Shown in pieces: positions 9,142-17,680 of a DNA stretch of 64,000 nt. Positions within the stretch are counted from its first letter, which is position 1, and each line of letters opens with the position of its first letter. Position numbers and translations under genes: made by a program. The notes under the pieces are model-generated. The model was not told where the DNA came from. It saw only the letters and a program-made list of their open reading frames with translations, and made no database searches. The stretch is from Hyphomicrobium_A sp044507625 (GTDB lineage Bacteria > Pseudomonadota > Alphaproteobacteria > Rhizobiales > Hyphomicrobiaceae), in NCBI GenBank assembly GCA_044507625.1, contig JBIQJE010000014.1:1-64000 (forward strand), given 5' to 3'.

Positions 9142-9482
9142 GTTTGCCTCGCGGATCGTGGCGATCGGGTAATGGGGCCAACGATCGCTTTATACGCAAA
9201 ATGTAGGGTGCGGCTTGGCAGCTGTCTGTTCGACCGCAGTATGCTGTCGAGCCAACGCTGGGGCGTCGATCGCGTTCCCTACGTGCCGAACCGGGGTTTG
9301 AAGTGCGGTGGGAACTATCTGAAGTGGCGGGCTGTTTTTGGAATATCGAGCAGTACGAATTTCCCGGGCGAAGGCCGTCGAGCGACCAGCGTTTCCGCCG
9401 TTATGTGGCGTGTCGGAAGGATGATATCTGCGGAGACGGACGGAACGGCGACCGGCGACCATCCAGGCGAGAGGAACCCAAT
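9142..9482 (+). other. Divergent intergenic region (341 bp)
   Basis: Lies between the minus-strand COG4315-type gene and the plus-strand DUF6496 gene. It holds one recognisable element, an EcfG-type promoter at 9311-9336. An open frame extends upstream from the DUF6496 start through this interval but has no ribosome site or conserved look, so I leave it non-coding. Confidence 0.6.
9311..9336 (+). promoter_or_regulatory. EcfG-type (general stress) promoter
   Basis: GGAAC at 9311-9315 and TGTT at 9333-9336 are separated by 17 bases, matching the alphaproteobacterial EcfG consensus GGAAC-N16/17-CGTT except for T in place of the first C. It is about 145 bases upstream of the DUF6496 start. Confidence 0.5.
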
Positions 9483-9950
9483 ATGGCCAAGACCTCACCG
9501 CGCCAGCGCAAGACGACGGGACGCGTCATGCACGAGTTCAAGCATGGCGAGCTGCGAAGCGGACCTGAAGGCAAGGGCGGCAAGGTCAAGAGCCGGCGCC
9601 AGGCCATCGCCATCGCGCTGAGCGAGGCGGGCGCCTCTAAATATCAAACCAAGGAAGAGAACCGGAGCAGGCTTGCGAAGTCCGAGCGCAAGGAAGCACT
9701 CGGAGAGACCGCTCAGCAGGAGCGCGAGGGGAAATCCCACGTTGGCGCCCGCGGACGGCGCGAGAGCAGCCGCGCCATGGGCGGGATGAGCGCAACCAAA
9801 ACGGCGAGGGCCAAAACGGCGAAGGCCGGAACACGCGGCCGAACTACGCGCAAAAGCGCGAAGGGCACCCTGAGCACGAAGCGGCCGAGCACCAAGCGCA
9901 AAAGCGCCAAACCTAAGAGCGCCGGTGCGCACCGGCGCAGGGCGGCGTGA
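9483..9950 (+). CDS. DUF6496 protein with a lysine-rich, histone H1-like tail
   Basis: The start at 9483 follows GAGAGGAA and gives the usual N-terminus (MAKTSPRQRKTTGRVMHEFK) of DUF6496 proteins, with the conserved HEFKHGEL...KVKSRRQAIAIALSEAGASKY block up to about residue 55. The last 75 residues are dominated by Lys, Arg, Ala, Ser and Thr (AKTAKAGTRGRTTRKSAKG, STKRPSTKRKSAK), like histone H1 or AlgP-type tails, which suggests nucleic-acid binding. Its stop overlaps the start of the Pcm-Ere gene by 4 bases. The EcfG-type promoter upstream suggests stress or stationary-phase expression. Precise role unknown. Confidence 0.8.
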   Translation: MAKTSPRQRKTTGRVMHEFKHGELRSGPEGKGGKVKSRRQAIAIALSEAGASKYQTKEENRSRLAKSERKEALGETAQQEREGKSHVGARGRRESSRAMGGMSATKTARAKTAKAGTRGRTTRKSAKGTLSTKRPSTKRKSAKPKSAGAHRRRAA

Positions 9951-11944
9951 CAATGCTGGACCTGGGGCAACGCCGCGAACGTATGGTGGATACCCAGATC
10001 GCCCGCCGGGGCATACGCGATCGCCATGTGCTGGATGCGATGCGCTCGGTTCCACGCGAAGCCTTTGTCGATCCGGGATACGAGGAGTTCGCGTACGAGG
10101 ATTCGCCGCTCCCCATCGACGAGCACCAGACCATTTCGCAACCCTACATCGTCGCGATGATGGCGGCCGCCGCGAACGTCGAGCCGGGTGATCACGTGCT
10201 GGAAGTCGGCGCGGGATCGGGTTACGCCGCGGCGGTTCTCAGCCGTATTGCCGCGCAAGTCGACGCCATCGAACGCCACCCCTCGCTGGCCGAACGCGCT
10301 CGGCAGAGGCTGCGGAAGCTCGGCTATGACAACGTCTCCATCCATACCGGCGATGGGACGCTGGGTTGGCCCGCCGCTGCACCGTACGACGCCATACTGG
10401 TTGCGGCGGGTGGGCCCGAAGTGCCGCCCGCGCTGAAGCAGCAACTCGCCATTGGCGGACGGCTGATCATCCCGGTGGGTGATGCCGAGCGCTATCAGCA
10501 TCTCCTCAGGATTACGCGCGTCGCAGGCGAGGATTTCGAGCTCGAGGATCTTGGCCCGGTGAGGTTCGTTCCGCTGATCGGCAAGGAGGGCTGGGCGGAA
10601 TCCGAAGGCCTGGCAGACGTCGATAGTGTGGTCATCCAGGCCCGTGGACGCCCATTGCCGGATATGATCGCCAACGCAGCGGAAGTGTTGCCGGAGTTCG
10701 ATGATCCTGAATTTGGCCGTCTGTTCGAACGTTTTGCCGACCGTCGCGTGATGCTTCTCGGCGAGGCGAGCCATGGCACGTCGGAATTCTACCAGGCACG
10801 CGCGGCCATCACCCGCCATCTCATCACGCATCACGGGTTCACGATCGTCGCGGTGGAAGCGGACTGGCCCGATGCCGCGGCCGTTGACCGATACGTCCGG
10901 CATAAGCCTGCCCGCCCCAACGCCGAGCCACCGTTCCAACGTTTTCCCACGTGGATGTGGCGGAACACGGATGTGGCGCAGTTCGTCGAATGGCTGCGCA
11001 AGCACAATTGGGACGTGGCGCCCGAGCGCCGGACAGGCTTCTACGGTCTCGACATCTACAACATGCGCGGATCGATCGCGGCGGTGCTGCAATATCTCGA
11101 CGATGTCGATCCAGAAGCCGCACGCGTGGCGCGGGAGCGGTACGGCTGCCTCACACCCTGGCAGCATGACCCCGCCACCTACGGCCGCGCGGTGCTCACG
11201 TCCGGTTACAGCAAGTGCGAGCGCGCGGTTGTCGCGCAATGCCGCGATCTTTTGGCGAGAGAGCTTGAATATGAAAGCCGGGACGGCGAGAGCTTTCTCG
11301 ACGCCATGCAGAACGCGCGGCTCATCGCCTCGGCGGAGCAATACTATCGCATCATGTATTACGGCGGCACCCAATCCTGGAACCTGCGCGACCGCCATAT
11401 GTACGAAACGCTCGGTCACCTCCTGGAGGCACACGGGCCCAATTCGAAGGCCGTCGTCTGGGCGCACAACTCCCATATCGGGGATGCGCGCTTCACCGAA
11501 ATGGGGATCGCGCGCGAGCAGCTGAACATCGGGCAGCTCTGCCGCGAGCGGTTCGGCAAGAGGGCAGCGCTCATTGGCTTCGGCACCCACACGGGCACGG
11601 TCGCGGCCGCATCCGACTGGGATGGAGAGATGGAGATCAAGCGTGTCCGCCCGTCGCGCTCCGACAGCTACGAGCGGCTGTGCCATGATGCGGAGACGCC
11701 GAGGTTCCTGCTGGATCTGACGCGCGACGAAGCACTCCGGCACCGGCTCGCTGAGCCCCATCTGGAACGCTTCATCGGCGTGATCTACCGTCCCGAAACC
11801 GAGCTGATGAGCCACTATTCCGACGCGTCGCTTCCCGGGCAGTTCGATGCGTACGTCTGGTTCGACGAGACGAAAGCCGTGACCGCGCTGGGCCCCGAGC
11901 ACCATCCGCCTGGGCCGCCCGAAACCTATCCGTTCGGCCTGTGA
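9947..11944 (+). CDS. Fusion of protein-L-isoaspartate methyltransferase and erythromycin-esterase-like domain
   Basis: Residues 1-215 are a Pcm/PIMT domain, which methylates damaged L-isoaspartyl residues for repair: SQPYIVAMM near residue 63, SAM motif VLEVGAGSGYAAAVL near 84, YDAILVAAGG near 147 and IIPVGD near 178. Residues 245-660 are an EreA/EreB-like hydrolase domain with the hallmark LLGEASHGTSEFY near 270, VAVEADWPDA and WAHNSHIGD near 505. Such fusions are seen in Hyphomicrobiales and some other groups. GTG at 9947 overlaps the upstream stop; ATG at 9953 is an equally good start. The substrate of the esterase half is unknown, and antibiotic resistance cannot be assumed. Confidence 0.88.
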   Translation: MTMLDLGQRRERMVDTQIARRGIRDRHVLDAMRSVPREAFVDPGYEEFAYEDSPLPIDEHQTISQPYIVAMMAAAANVEPGDHVLEVGAGSGYAAAVLSRIAAQVDAIERHPSLAERARQRLRKLGYDNVSIHTGDGTLGWPAAAPYDAILVAAGGPEVPPALKQQLAIGGRLIIPVGDAERYQHLLRITRVAGEDFELEDLGPVRFVPLIGKEGWAESEGLADVDSVVIQARGRPLPDMIANAAEVLPEFDDPEFGRLFERFADRRVMLLGEASHGTSEFYQARAAITRHLITHHGFTIVAVEADWPDAAAVDRYVRHKPARPNAEPPFQRFPTWMWRNTDVAQFVEWLRKHNWDVAPERRTGFYGLDIYNMRGSIAAVLQYLDDVDPEAARVARERYGCLTPWQHDPATYGRAVLTSGYSKCERAVVAQCRDLLARELEYESRDGESFLDAMQNARLIASAEQYYRIMYYGGTQSWNLRDRHMYETLGHLLEAHGPNSKAVVWAHNSHIGDARFTEMGIAREQLNIGQLCRERFGKRAALIGFGTHTGTVAAASDWDGEMEIKRVRPSRSDSYERLCHDAETPRFLLDLTRDEALRHRLAEPHLERFIGVIYRPETELMSHYSDASLPGQFDAYVWFDETKAVTALGPEHHPPGPPETYPFGL

Positions 11945-12057
11945 GTACGGGTCCTCCGCGATGCTGCGCACCGGTCAGCCGTTACTCGGCGCCTCGGAAC
12001 GGGCCGGCGTTTGGGAACGTTCTCATGCCAGCGTGATGTTCCGCTGGCGAGTGCAAG

Positions 12058-13134
12058 GTGTTGAGACAATCGCGAGACGAGGTTCTAACGGGCCCGCAGC
12101 CAACGGCGGCGGAGCCAAAGCTATATTTCGTCGGCGAGGGGGCGCCAGGGATTACGCGTAAGCCCGCAGGGCGCAGCTTCAAATATGTTTCGGCAGAGGG
12201 GAAATCCGTTCGCGACAAAGGCACGCTCGCGCGCATCCGCTCCCTGGTCATTCCGCCGGCTTGGACGGATGTTTGGATCTGCGGCGACGGCAACGGGCAT
12301 ATCCAGGCCACCGGACGGGACGCCCGCGGCCGCAAGCAATATCGTTATCACCCCGATTTCATCCAGCAGCGCGACGCGGCCAAGTACGACCGCCTCATCG
12401 ACTTCGGAACGGCGCTCCCCAAAGTGCGACGGACGATCACCCGCCACATGAAGGAGCGCGGCCTTGCGCGTCGCAAGGTGCTTGCGACGGTGGCCCATCT
12501 GCTGGACACCACGCTCATCCGTGTGGGAAATCCCGAGTATGCGCGCCAGAACAACAGTTTTGGCCTGACGACCTTGCAGGATCGGCACGCCGCGATCTCC
12601 GGAAGCGAACTTCGTTTCAAATTCCGCGGCAAGACGGGCAAGGAATGGAATCTCAAGATCACCGACCGGCGCGTCGCCAAGATAGTGCGCTCTTGCCAGG
12701 ATCTTCCCGGCCAGCATCTGTTCCAGTACGAGGCTGAATCGGGTGAGATCCGGCAGGTCTCGTCGGTCGACGTCAACGACTACATCCGCAGCATCGCGGG
12801 GCCGGACGTATCGGCAAAGGATTTCCGCACCTGGGTCGGCACGGTGCGCGTCGCGAACGTGCTCAAGGCCTGCAACCCCGGTAGCGATGCAGCGAACAAG
12901 CGCACCATTCGCGAGGCAATTGCATCGGTGGCCGCACAACTCGGCAACACACCGGCGATTTGCCGGAAATGTTACGTCCATCCCGAAGTGCTGGCGGCCT
13001 ACATCGAGGGAGATTTGCAGCGGATGTGCGAGAAGCCGCGGAAGCCAAAGCGTGTCGCGGGGCTCTCGGTGGATGAAGCATTGACGCTGAGCATTCTCGC
13101 CCTGCGTAAACGCCGCGCGCGTCGCAGGCTTTAG
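12058..13134 (+). CDS. DNA topoisomerase IB (poxvirus/bacterial type)
   Basis: Relaxes supercoiled DNA through a transient 3'-phosphotyrosyl link. The 358 residues show the bacterial TopIB pattern: VIPPAWTDVWIC near residue 65, RDARGRKQYRYHP near 88, the catalytic-core IRVGNPEYARQNNSFGLTTL near 155, and the nucleophile tyrosine Y306 in RKCYVHP. It begins with GTG at 12058. A GGAAC...TGTT pair at 12014-12040 resembles an EcfG promoter, but with an 18-base spacer. It follows Pcm-Ere on the same strand and fits a stress-protection role. Confidence 0.93.
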   Translation: MLRQSRDEVLTGPQPTAAEPKLYFVGEGAPGITRKPAGRSFKYVSAEGKSVRDKGTLARIRSLVIPPAWTDVWICGDGNGHIQATGRDARGRKQYRYHPDFIQQRDAAKYDRLIDFGTALPKVRRTITRHMKERGLARRKVLATVAHLLDTTLIRVGNPEYARQNNSFGLTTLQDRHAAISGSELRFKFRGKTGKEWNLKITDRRVAKIVRSCQDLPGQHLFQYEAESGEIRQVSSVDVNDYIRSIAGPDVSAKDFRTWVGTVRVANVLKACNPGSDAANKRTIREAIASVAAQLGNTPAICRKCYVHPEVLAAYIEGDLQRMCEKPRKPKRVAGLSVDEALTLSILALRKRRARRRL

Positions 13135-13438
13135 CTATCAGCCCGTCGCGGAAGCTGCGCTGAGACCGCAGCAAGTTTAGCGCTAGGTCGTCCGCCTTTC
13201 ACTGCCGCGTGCTCGTTCTTGGCGGCAGCCCGTGCGCATCGATCGGCCGCCCGTGGGTGAGGATGATGTGCGGCGTACCGGGCGCGAAGCCCCAACGCGC
13301 TGCGACAGCCACGGATGGCAGAGCAGAGCCAGCCCTTCGAATGCCGCAGCCGACGATGCACACCCACAAGAAAACCCCGGCGCTAAGGCTCAGCGCCGGG
13401 GTCTTTCACCGTGCAATACTGGTCGTTCAGCCGGCTGC
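13135..13438. other. Intergenic region between converging genes (304 bp)
   Basis: Lies between topoisomerase IB (plus) and the outer-membrane protein (minus). Apart from the minus-strand terminator at 13371-13406 I see no gene, promoter or repeat that I can support. Confidence 0.6.
13371..13406 (-). terminator. Intrinsic terminator of the outer-membrane protein gene
   Basis: A perfect 10-bp stem, CCCCGGCGCT (13375-13384) with AGCGCCGGGG (13392-13401), extended by one A-T pair, with a 7-base loop. Read on the minus strand it is followed by TTTTCTT. It sits 33 bases past the stop of the 13439-14176 gene. Confidence 0.88.
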
Positions 13439-14176
13439 TTACTTGAGCGGGGCTGCGTAAGAGCGCTCACCGCCGAAGCGATAGTTCACGCCGAGACGGA
13501 CGACATCCACCTCGTGCTCGAGCGTCTTGGTTCCGATGACGGCGCCCGACGGAGCAGAGCCGAGGTTGTAGCCCTGGCTGTCGAAGTCATAGCGCAGATA
13601 TTCTGCCCGGACCGACCAGTTGTCAGAGATGCCCGATTCAACGCCGGCGCCGTACACCCAGCCGCTTTCCGTCTCATCCTTGGAAAGGCTGTACTTTCCA
13701 GCCGCCGCCGCCCGGCAATGGCCGAATTGCGCAGCGTCGGGGCAGGTTTGATTGAAGCTGGCGCGGTTCCAGGCCCAGCCGGCGGTGCCGTAGATCAGCC
13801 AGTTGCTGGCGGCGAAACCGATGCGGCCGCGAATACTGCCCAGTCCGCTGATTTCGTGATCCTGGGTCAGATAGTTGCCGTCGCGGACCATCTCCTGCAT
13901 GCGCGTGAAGGAGTAGTCGGCTTCGACACCGAGCACGAAGTTGTTGATCTGGTGATTGTAGCCGATCTGGCCGCCAACGAGGCCGCCTTCAAGATCGGGG
14001 CGCGGAGCGCCGGCAGGATAAGCCGGGGAACCCGGATAGTCCGTATCGGCCCAACCGTAGCCACCGTGGGCACCGAGATAGAGACCAGACCAATTATAGT
14101 CGCCTGCCTGTACCGGCAACGACGTAATCATCGCCGCGAATGCGGCGCAAAAAACGCTGGAACGCAACATACTCAA
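13439..14176 (-). CDS. Omp25/RopB-like outer-membrane beta-barrel protein
   Basis: A 245-residue protein with a signal peptide ending VQAGDYNWSG. It has the WSGLYLGAHGGYGW opening, VGGQIGYNHQINNFVLGVEADYS near residue 75, IRGRIGFAASNWLIYGTAGWAW near 115, and a C-terminal strand VVRLGVNYRF. This is the 8-stranded porin-like family abundant in the outer membrane of Hyphomicrobiales. Two Cys residues in an extracellular-type loop (TCPDAAQFGHC) may form a disulfide. It is monocistronic with a strong terminator. A start two residues later (MLRSS) is possible. Confidence 0.87.
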   Translation of the reverse strand: MSMLRSSVFCAAFAAMITSLPVQAGDYNWSGLYLGAHGGYGWADTDYPGSPAYPAGAPRPDLEGGLVGGQIGYNHQINNFVLGVEADYSFTRMQEMVRDGNYLTQDHEISGLGSIRGRIGFAASNWLIYGTAGWAWNRASFNQTCPDAAQFGHCRAAAAGKYSLSKDETESGWVYGAGVESGISDNWSVRAEYLRYDFDSQGYNLGSAPSGAVIGTKTLEHEVDVVRLGVNYRFGGERSYAAPLK

Positions 14177-14438
14177 ACTCCACGTGCACTCAACTCAGAG
14201 ACGTAGATTGAGAGTTTCTACGCCAACCGCAAGCTGTGCGCGTCCCAGGTTCACTGAATGGGGAAGGAATGTTGTTTCTTGGCGACAGCCATGCCGGCGT
14301 CGTCTGGATGTTTCGCCACTAAAACAGACGCTTACACAAGACGCCGTGGATAGGTTGGCACCTGGTCCACATTCTATTTCGATGTCCACTGACGAACCCG
14401 CAAGGATCTGCACCGCAAGCCGGCAGCGGCTATGGCTC

Positions 14439-15578
14439 CTAATCGGACGGACCCCTCACGCCTTCCCATTGACGAAGCACGTGCCGTTGCGGCGCGCCGG
14501 GATCGCTCGCAGGCCAATGATAGACTGACCCGTTGCGCCGGATACGGCGCTCGGTCGCGCCGATGACGTTGGCGTAGATGTCGAGGTAGTCGTCAGCCAT
14601 GCGCCGGGACGCGAAGCGGCGCTCGAACTGCGGCCTGATATCCGAGCGGGGAAGGGAGAGCAGCTTTTCGACCGCCTCTACCGCAGCGTCCTCATCCGCC
14701 ACCACGAACCCCGTCGCCCCATCGTCGATGATTTCCGGAACGGCGCCGAGGTTGAATGCGATCACAGGCGTGCCGCAGGCCATCGCCTCGATCATGACGA
14801 GGCCGAACGGCTCCGGCCAATCGATGAGCATCAGCAGCCCGAGCGCCCCGCTCAGAAACGCCGCCTTCTGGGAATCGCTGATCTCGCCGATGAATTCCAC
14901 GCCCGGCTCGCTGAGCATCGGACGGACGACTTCCTCGAAGTAGTCGTGATCGGCCTTGTCGACCTTGGCGGCAATTTTGAGCGGAATGCCGGAGCGCCGC
15001 GCCACGCGGATCGCCCGCTCGATGCCTTTCTCCGGACTGATACGGCCGAGAAATGCGAGGTACGACGGCGTGGTGTCGACGGGGCCTAACAGGTCTTCGG
15101 GCATCCCGTGCAAGACAGTGCCGGCCCAAGGAGCCGTTGGCAGCAGCGCGCGCTGGGACTGAGAGATGGAAATAACAGGCGCTCTCGGGAACGCCTCGAA
15201 GACACAGCGGTGTTCGGGAAGATCGAGCCGGCCGTGCAACGTCGTCACGAAGGGTGTCGACAGCCGGCTAAATAGCGAAAAAGGGTAATAATCGAGATGA
15301 AAATGGAGGAGATCGAATTCGTGCGCCCTTTGCGCGACCATCTCCAGCATGGCCATGTGCAATGCGTTGGCGTCGGAAACGTTGCCATCGAGGCGCACCG
15401 CCCTTGGCCAGCCGGAAACCAGTTTCGCGTTGGTTTCCGAATCCCCGCTGGCGAACAGGGTCACCTCGTGCCCTTGCTCCACGAGCGCTTCCGTGAGCCA
15501 TGAGATGACGCGCTCGGTGCCTCCATAGAGCTTCGGGGGAACAGCTTCGATAAGCGGAGCAATTTGTGCAATACGCAT
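14439..15578 (-). CDS. Glycosyltransferase family 4 (GT-B fold)
   Basis: A 379-residue retaining glycosyltransferase. N-terminal acceptor half: KLYGGTERVISWLTEAL near residue 17. The donor-binding half shows LGRISPEKGIERAI near 172 and EPFGLVMIEAMACGTPVIAF near 255 (the E-x7-E region of GT4 enzymes). No membrane segment. It is divergent from an ABC exporter and near an amylo-1,6-glucosidase, and has its own EcfG-type promoter. The last 40 residues are Arg/Trp-rich and unlike the family core. The sugar transferred cannot be told from sequence. Confidence 0.87.
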   Translation of the reverse strand: MRIAQIAPLIEAVPPKLYGGTERVISWLTEALVEQGHEVTLFASGDSETNAKLVSGWPRAVRLDGNVSDANALHMAMLEMVAQRAHEFDLLHFHLDYYPFSLFSRLSTPFVTTLHGRLDLPEHRCVFEAFPRAPVISISQSQRALLPTAPWAGTVLHGMPEDLLGPVDTTPSYLAFLGRISPEKGIERAIRVARRSGIPLKIAAKVDKADHDYFEEVVRPMLSEPGVEFIGEISDSQKAAFLSGALGLLMLIDWPEPFGLVMIEAMACGTPVIAFNLGAVPEIIDDGATGFVVADEDAAVEAVEKLLSLPRSDIRPQFERRFASRRMADDYLDIYANVIGATERRIRRNGSVYHWPASDPGAPQRHVLRQWEGVRGPSD

Positions 15579-15646
15579 AACCCGTCCGTCCTCCGGATCG
15601 AAGTGCGCCCATAAAGAAACCGCGGTCGCACCGCGGGTTACACGTT

Positions 15647-15671
15647 AACGGCAAGCTCACCGCAACGTTCC
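15647..15671 (-). promoter_or_regulatory. EcfG-type promoter of the glycosyltransferase gene, with leader hairpin
   Basis: On the minus strand GGAAC (15667-15671) and CGTT (15647-15650) are separated by exactly 16 bases, a full match to the EcfG consensus. Transcription would begin near 15640, just before an inverted repeat (AACCCGCGG...CCGCGGTT, about 15617-15640) followed by TTTCTTT. The leader RNA therefore starts with a hairpin and a U-rich run that could act as an attenuator or stabiliser. Confidence 0.62.
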
Positions 15672-15752
15672 CTTCTAAAGCGACGCATCCTCGCAGGCCT
15701 GAACTTCCGAACACGCACCGCGTTCGCCGGATCTATCCCGTGAGGTGCGGCC

Positions 15753-17525
15753 ATGGACGACATCTGCAATTACGCGAACCGGCCACTCGATTTTATCGTC
15801 CGTTACATGCGCCGTAATCCTATTGCCCACGGCGCAATTCTGTTGTGCGTGCTGGGCGCTGTGGCGTGCTCCATCGGCACGCAGTACGGCGTGAAGAATC
15901 TCGTCGACACACTCGCGGGCGGACCCGGCGCCGGAGCGGTAGTGTGGATGGCATTTTTGGTGCTATTTGCGCTAATTGCCGCAGACAACTTGCTCTGGCG
16001 CGTGGCGAGCTATTTGGCTTGCGGCACGTTCGTGCGTGTCACGGGAGCGCTGCGCCGCGACCTGTTTCGCCACCTGACAGGCCATGCGCCGGGCTTCTTC
16101 GTCGACCGTCAACCGGCGGCGTTCACCAGCCGCGTGACGGCCACGTCCAACGCGCTGTTCACGATCGAGAACATGCTCATCTGGAACGTCATCCCGCCGT
16201 GCGTCGCGACCATCGGCGCCGTCGTGCTGGTGGCCACCGTGAGCTGGACGATCGCCCTCGTACTGCTGATAGCCGGCGGCCTTGTGATGGTGGCTATTTA
16301 CCGGATGGCGAAGGCCGGCCAGCCGCTGCACCATAACTTTGCGAGCCGCGCCGCCATCGTCGATGGCGAGATGGTCGACGTGGTCAGCAACATGTCCCTC
16401 GTCAATTCGTTCGGAGGACTGCGCCGCGAGCATCGCCGCTTCGATGTCGCGGTGATGCAGGAGATGATCGCACGCAAGCGAAGTCTCATGCATCTGGAAC
16501 GACTACGGTTGCTGCACGCGCTCACCACTATCGTGCTTACCTTCGGGATCCTGGCGTGGGCGCTCGCCCTCTGGCAGCAGCAAGCGGCTACCACCGGCGA
16601 TGTTGTGCTCGTCTGTACGCTCGGCATCGCCGTGCTCAGCGCGACGCGCGACCTCGCAATCGCGCTCGTGGATGTCACGCAGCACATAGCGCGCCTATCC
16701 GAGGCGTTGCGTCACCTGCTCGTGCCGCACCAGATGCGGGATCACCCGGCTGCAACGAGATTGAGCCCCGCCGGCGCAAGCGTCGCCTTCAAGAACGTTG
16801 CCTTCGCCTATCCCGATGGGCGTCGCGTTTTCGAGGCGCTGAACCTCAAGATACCCGCAGGCCAGCGGGTCGGAATTATCGGGCGTACCGGCTGCGGAAA
16901 GTCGACTCTCATCGCCCTGCTGCAGCGCTTCTACGACGTCGGGAGCGGTCAGATTCTCATCGACGGCCAGAATATATCCCTCGTCACCCAGCAGAGCTTG
17001 CGGAACGTCATCGCCGTCGTTCCGCAGGACATCTCCCTCTTCCATCGAACTGTGCGGGACAATATCCGGTATGCGTGTCCGTCGGCGAGCGACACGCAGA
17101 TTTGGGAGGCGCTGAGCGCGGCACGGTGCGATGCCTTCATCCGCGAGCTGCCGAAGGGAATAGACACGGTGCTCGGCTCCCGCGGCATCAACCTCTCCGG
17201 CGGGCAAAGGCAGCGCATAGCCATTGCGCGCGCATTCCTGAAGGATGCGCCTCTGGTTGTGCTCGACGAGGCGACATCGGCGCTGGACGTGGATTCCGAG
17301 GAGGAAATCCGCAAGGCGCTTCAGAACTTGATGGCCGGGCGTACCGTCATCTCCGTCGCCCATCGGCTTTCGACGGTCCGCAACTTCGACCGCGTCGTCG
17401 TACTCGAGGGCGGACGTATTCTCGAAGAGGGCGCACCCGAGGAATTGCTGAAGAGATCGAGCCACTACAGCCGAATGGTCCGTGGCGAAATCGCGCGCCT
17501 AATGCCGTCGCTGAGCATTGCGTAA
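15753..17525 (+). CDS. ABC exporter half-transporter (MsbA-like, TMD-NBD)
   Basis: A 590-residue fused exporter subunit, expected to work as a homodimer. About six membrane helices occupy residues 25-320. The ATPase half shows Walker A GRTGCGKST near 378, signature LSGGQRQRI near 483, Walker B LVVLDEATSALD near 503, and H in VAHRLST. It follows a GAGGTG ribosome site. The next genes are an HlyD-type adaptor and an amylo-glucosidase, so it may export a glycan or lipid-linked sugar. Substrate unknown. Confidence 0.88.
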   Translation: MDDICNYANRPLDFIVRYMRRNPIAHGAILLCVLGAVACSIGTQYGVKNLVDTLAGGPGAGAVVWMAFLVLFALIAADNLLWRVASYLACGTFVRVTGALRRDLFRHLTGHAPGFFVDRQPAAFTSRVTATSNALFTIENMLIWNVIPPCVATIGAVVLVATVSWTIALVLLIAGGLVMVAIYRMAKAGQPLHHNFASRAAIVDGEMVDVVSNMSLVNSFGGLRREHRRFDVAVMQEMIARKRSLMHLERLRLLHALTTIVLTFGILAWALALWQQQAATTGDVVLVCTLGIAVLSATRDLAIALVDVTQHIARLSEALRHLLVPHQMRDHPAATRLSPAGASVAFKNVAFAYPDGRRVFEALNLKIPAGQRVGIIGRTGCGKSTLIALLQRFYDVGSGQILIDGQNISLVTQQSLRNVIAVVPQDISLFHRTVRDNIRYACPSASDTQIWEALSAARCDAFIRELPKGIDTVLGSRGINLSGGQRQRIAIARAFLKDAPLVVLDEATSALDVDSEEEIRKALQNLMAGRTVISVAHRLSTVRNFDRVVVLEGGRILEEGAPEELLKRSSHYSRMVRGEIARLMPSLSIA

Positions 17526-17680
17526 TTTAACGCTGCTGGGAAAAGCGCACGCGGCACGTCCGCGCGAACGCCGTTCAGGCCCCATACCCGCCACAAACAA
17601 CTCCTGAATCTCGTCTGGAACGTAGTCCGCACCACACCGAGCCGCGGCTCGAAGGGGCAATTTTGCCTGCGCGGGCTCAG

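Noticed and set aside
9713..11971. A 752-residue minus-strand frame opposite the Pcm-Ere gene
   Set aside because: High-GC antisense shadow; the plus strand has two conserved domains with all motifs.
12014..12040. EcfG promoter before topoisomerase IB
   Set aside because: The spacer is 18 bases where 16-17 is expected, so it is mentioned as a weak possibility and not listed as a feature.
13232..14206. A 324-residue plus-strand frame opposite the outer-membrane protein
   Set aside because: The minus strand carries a signal peptide, beta-barrel motifs and a terminator; the plus-strand frame has none.
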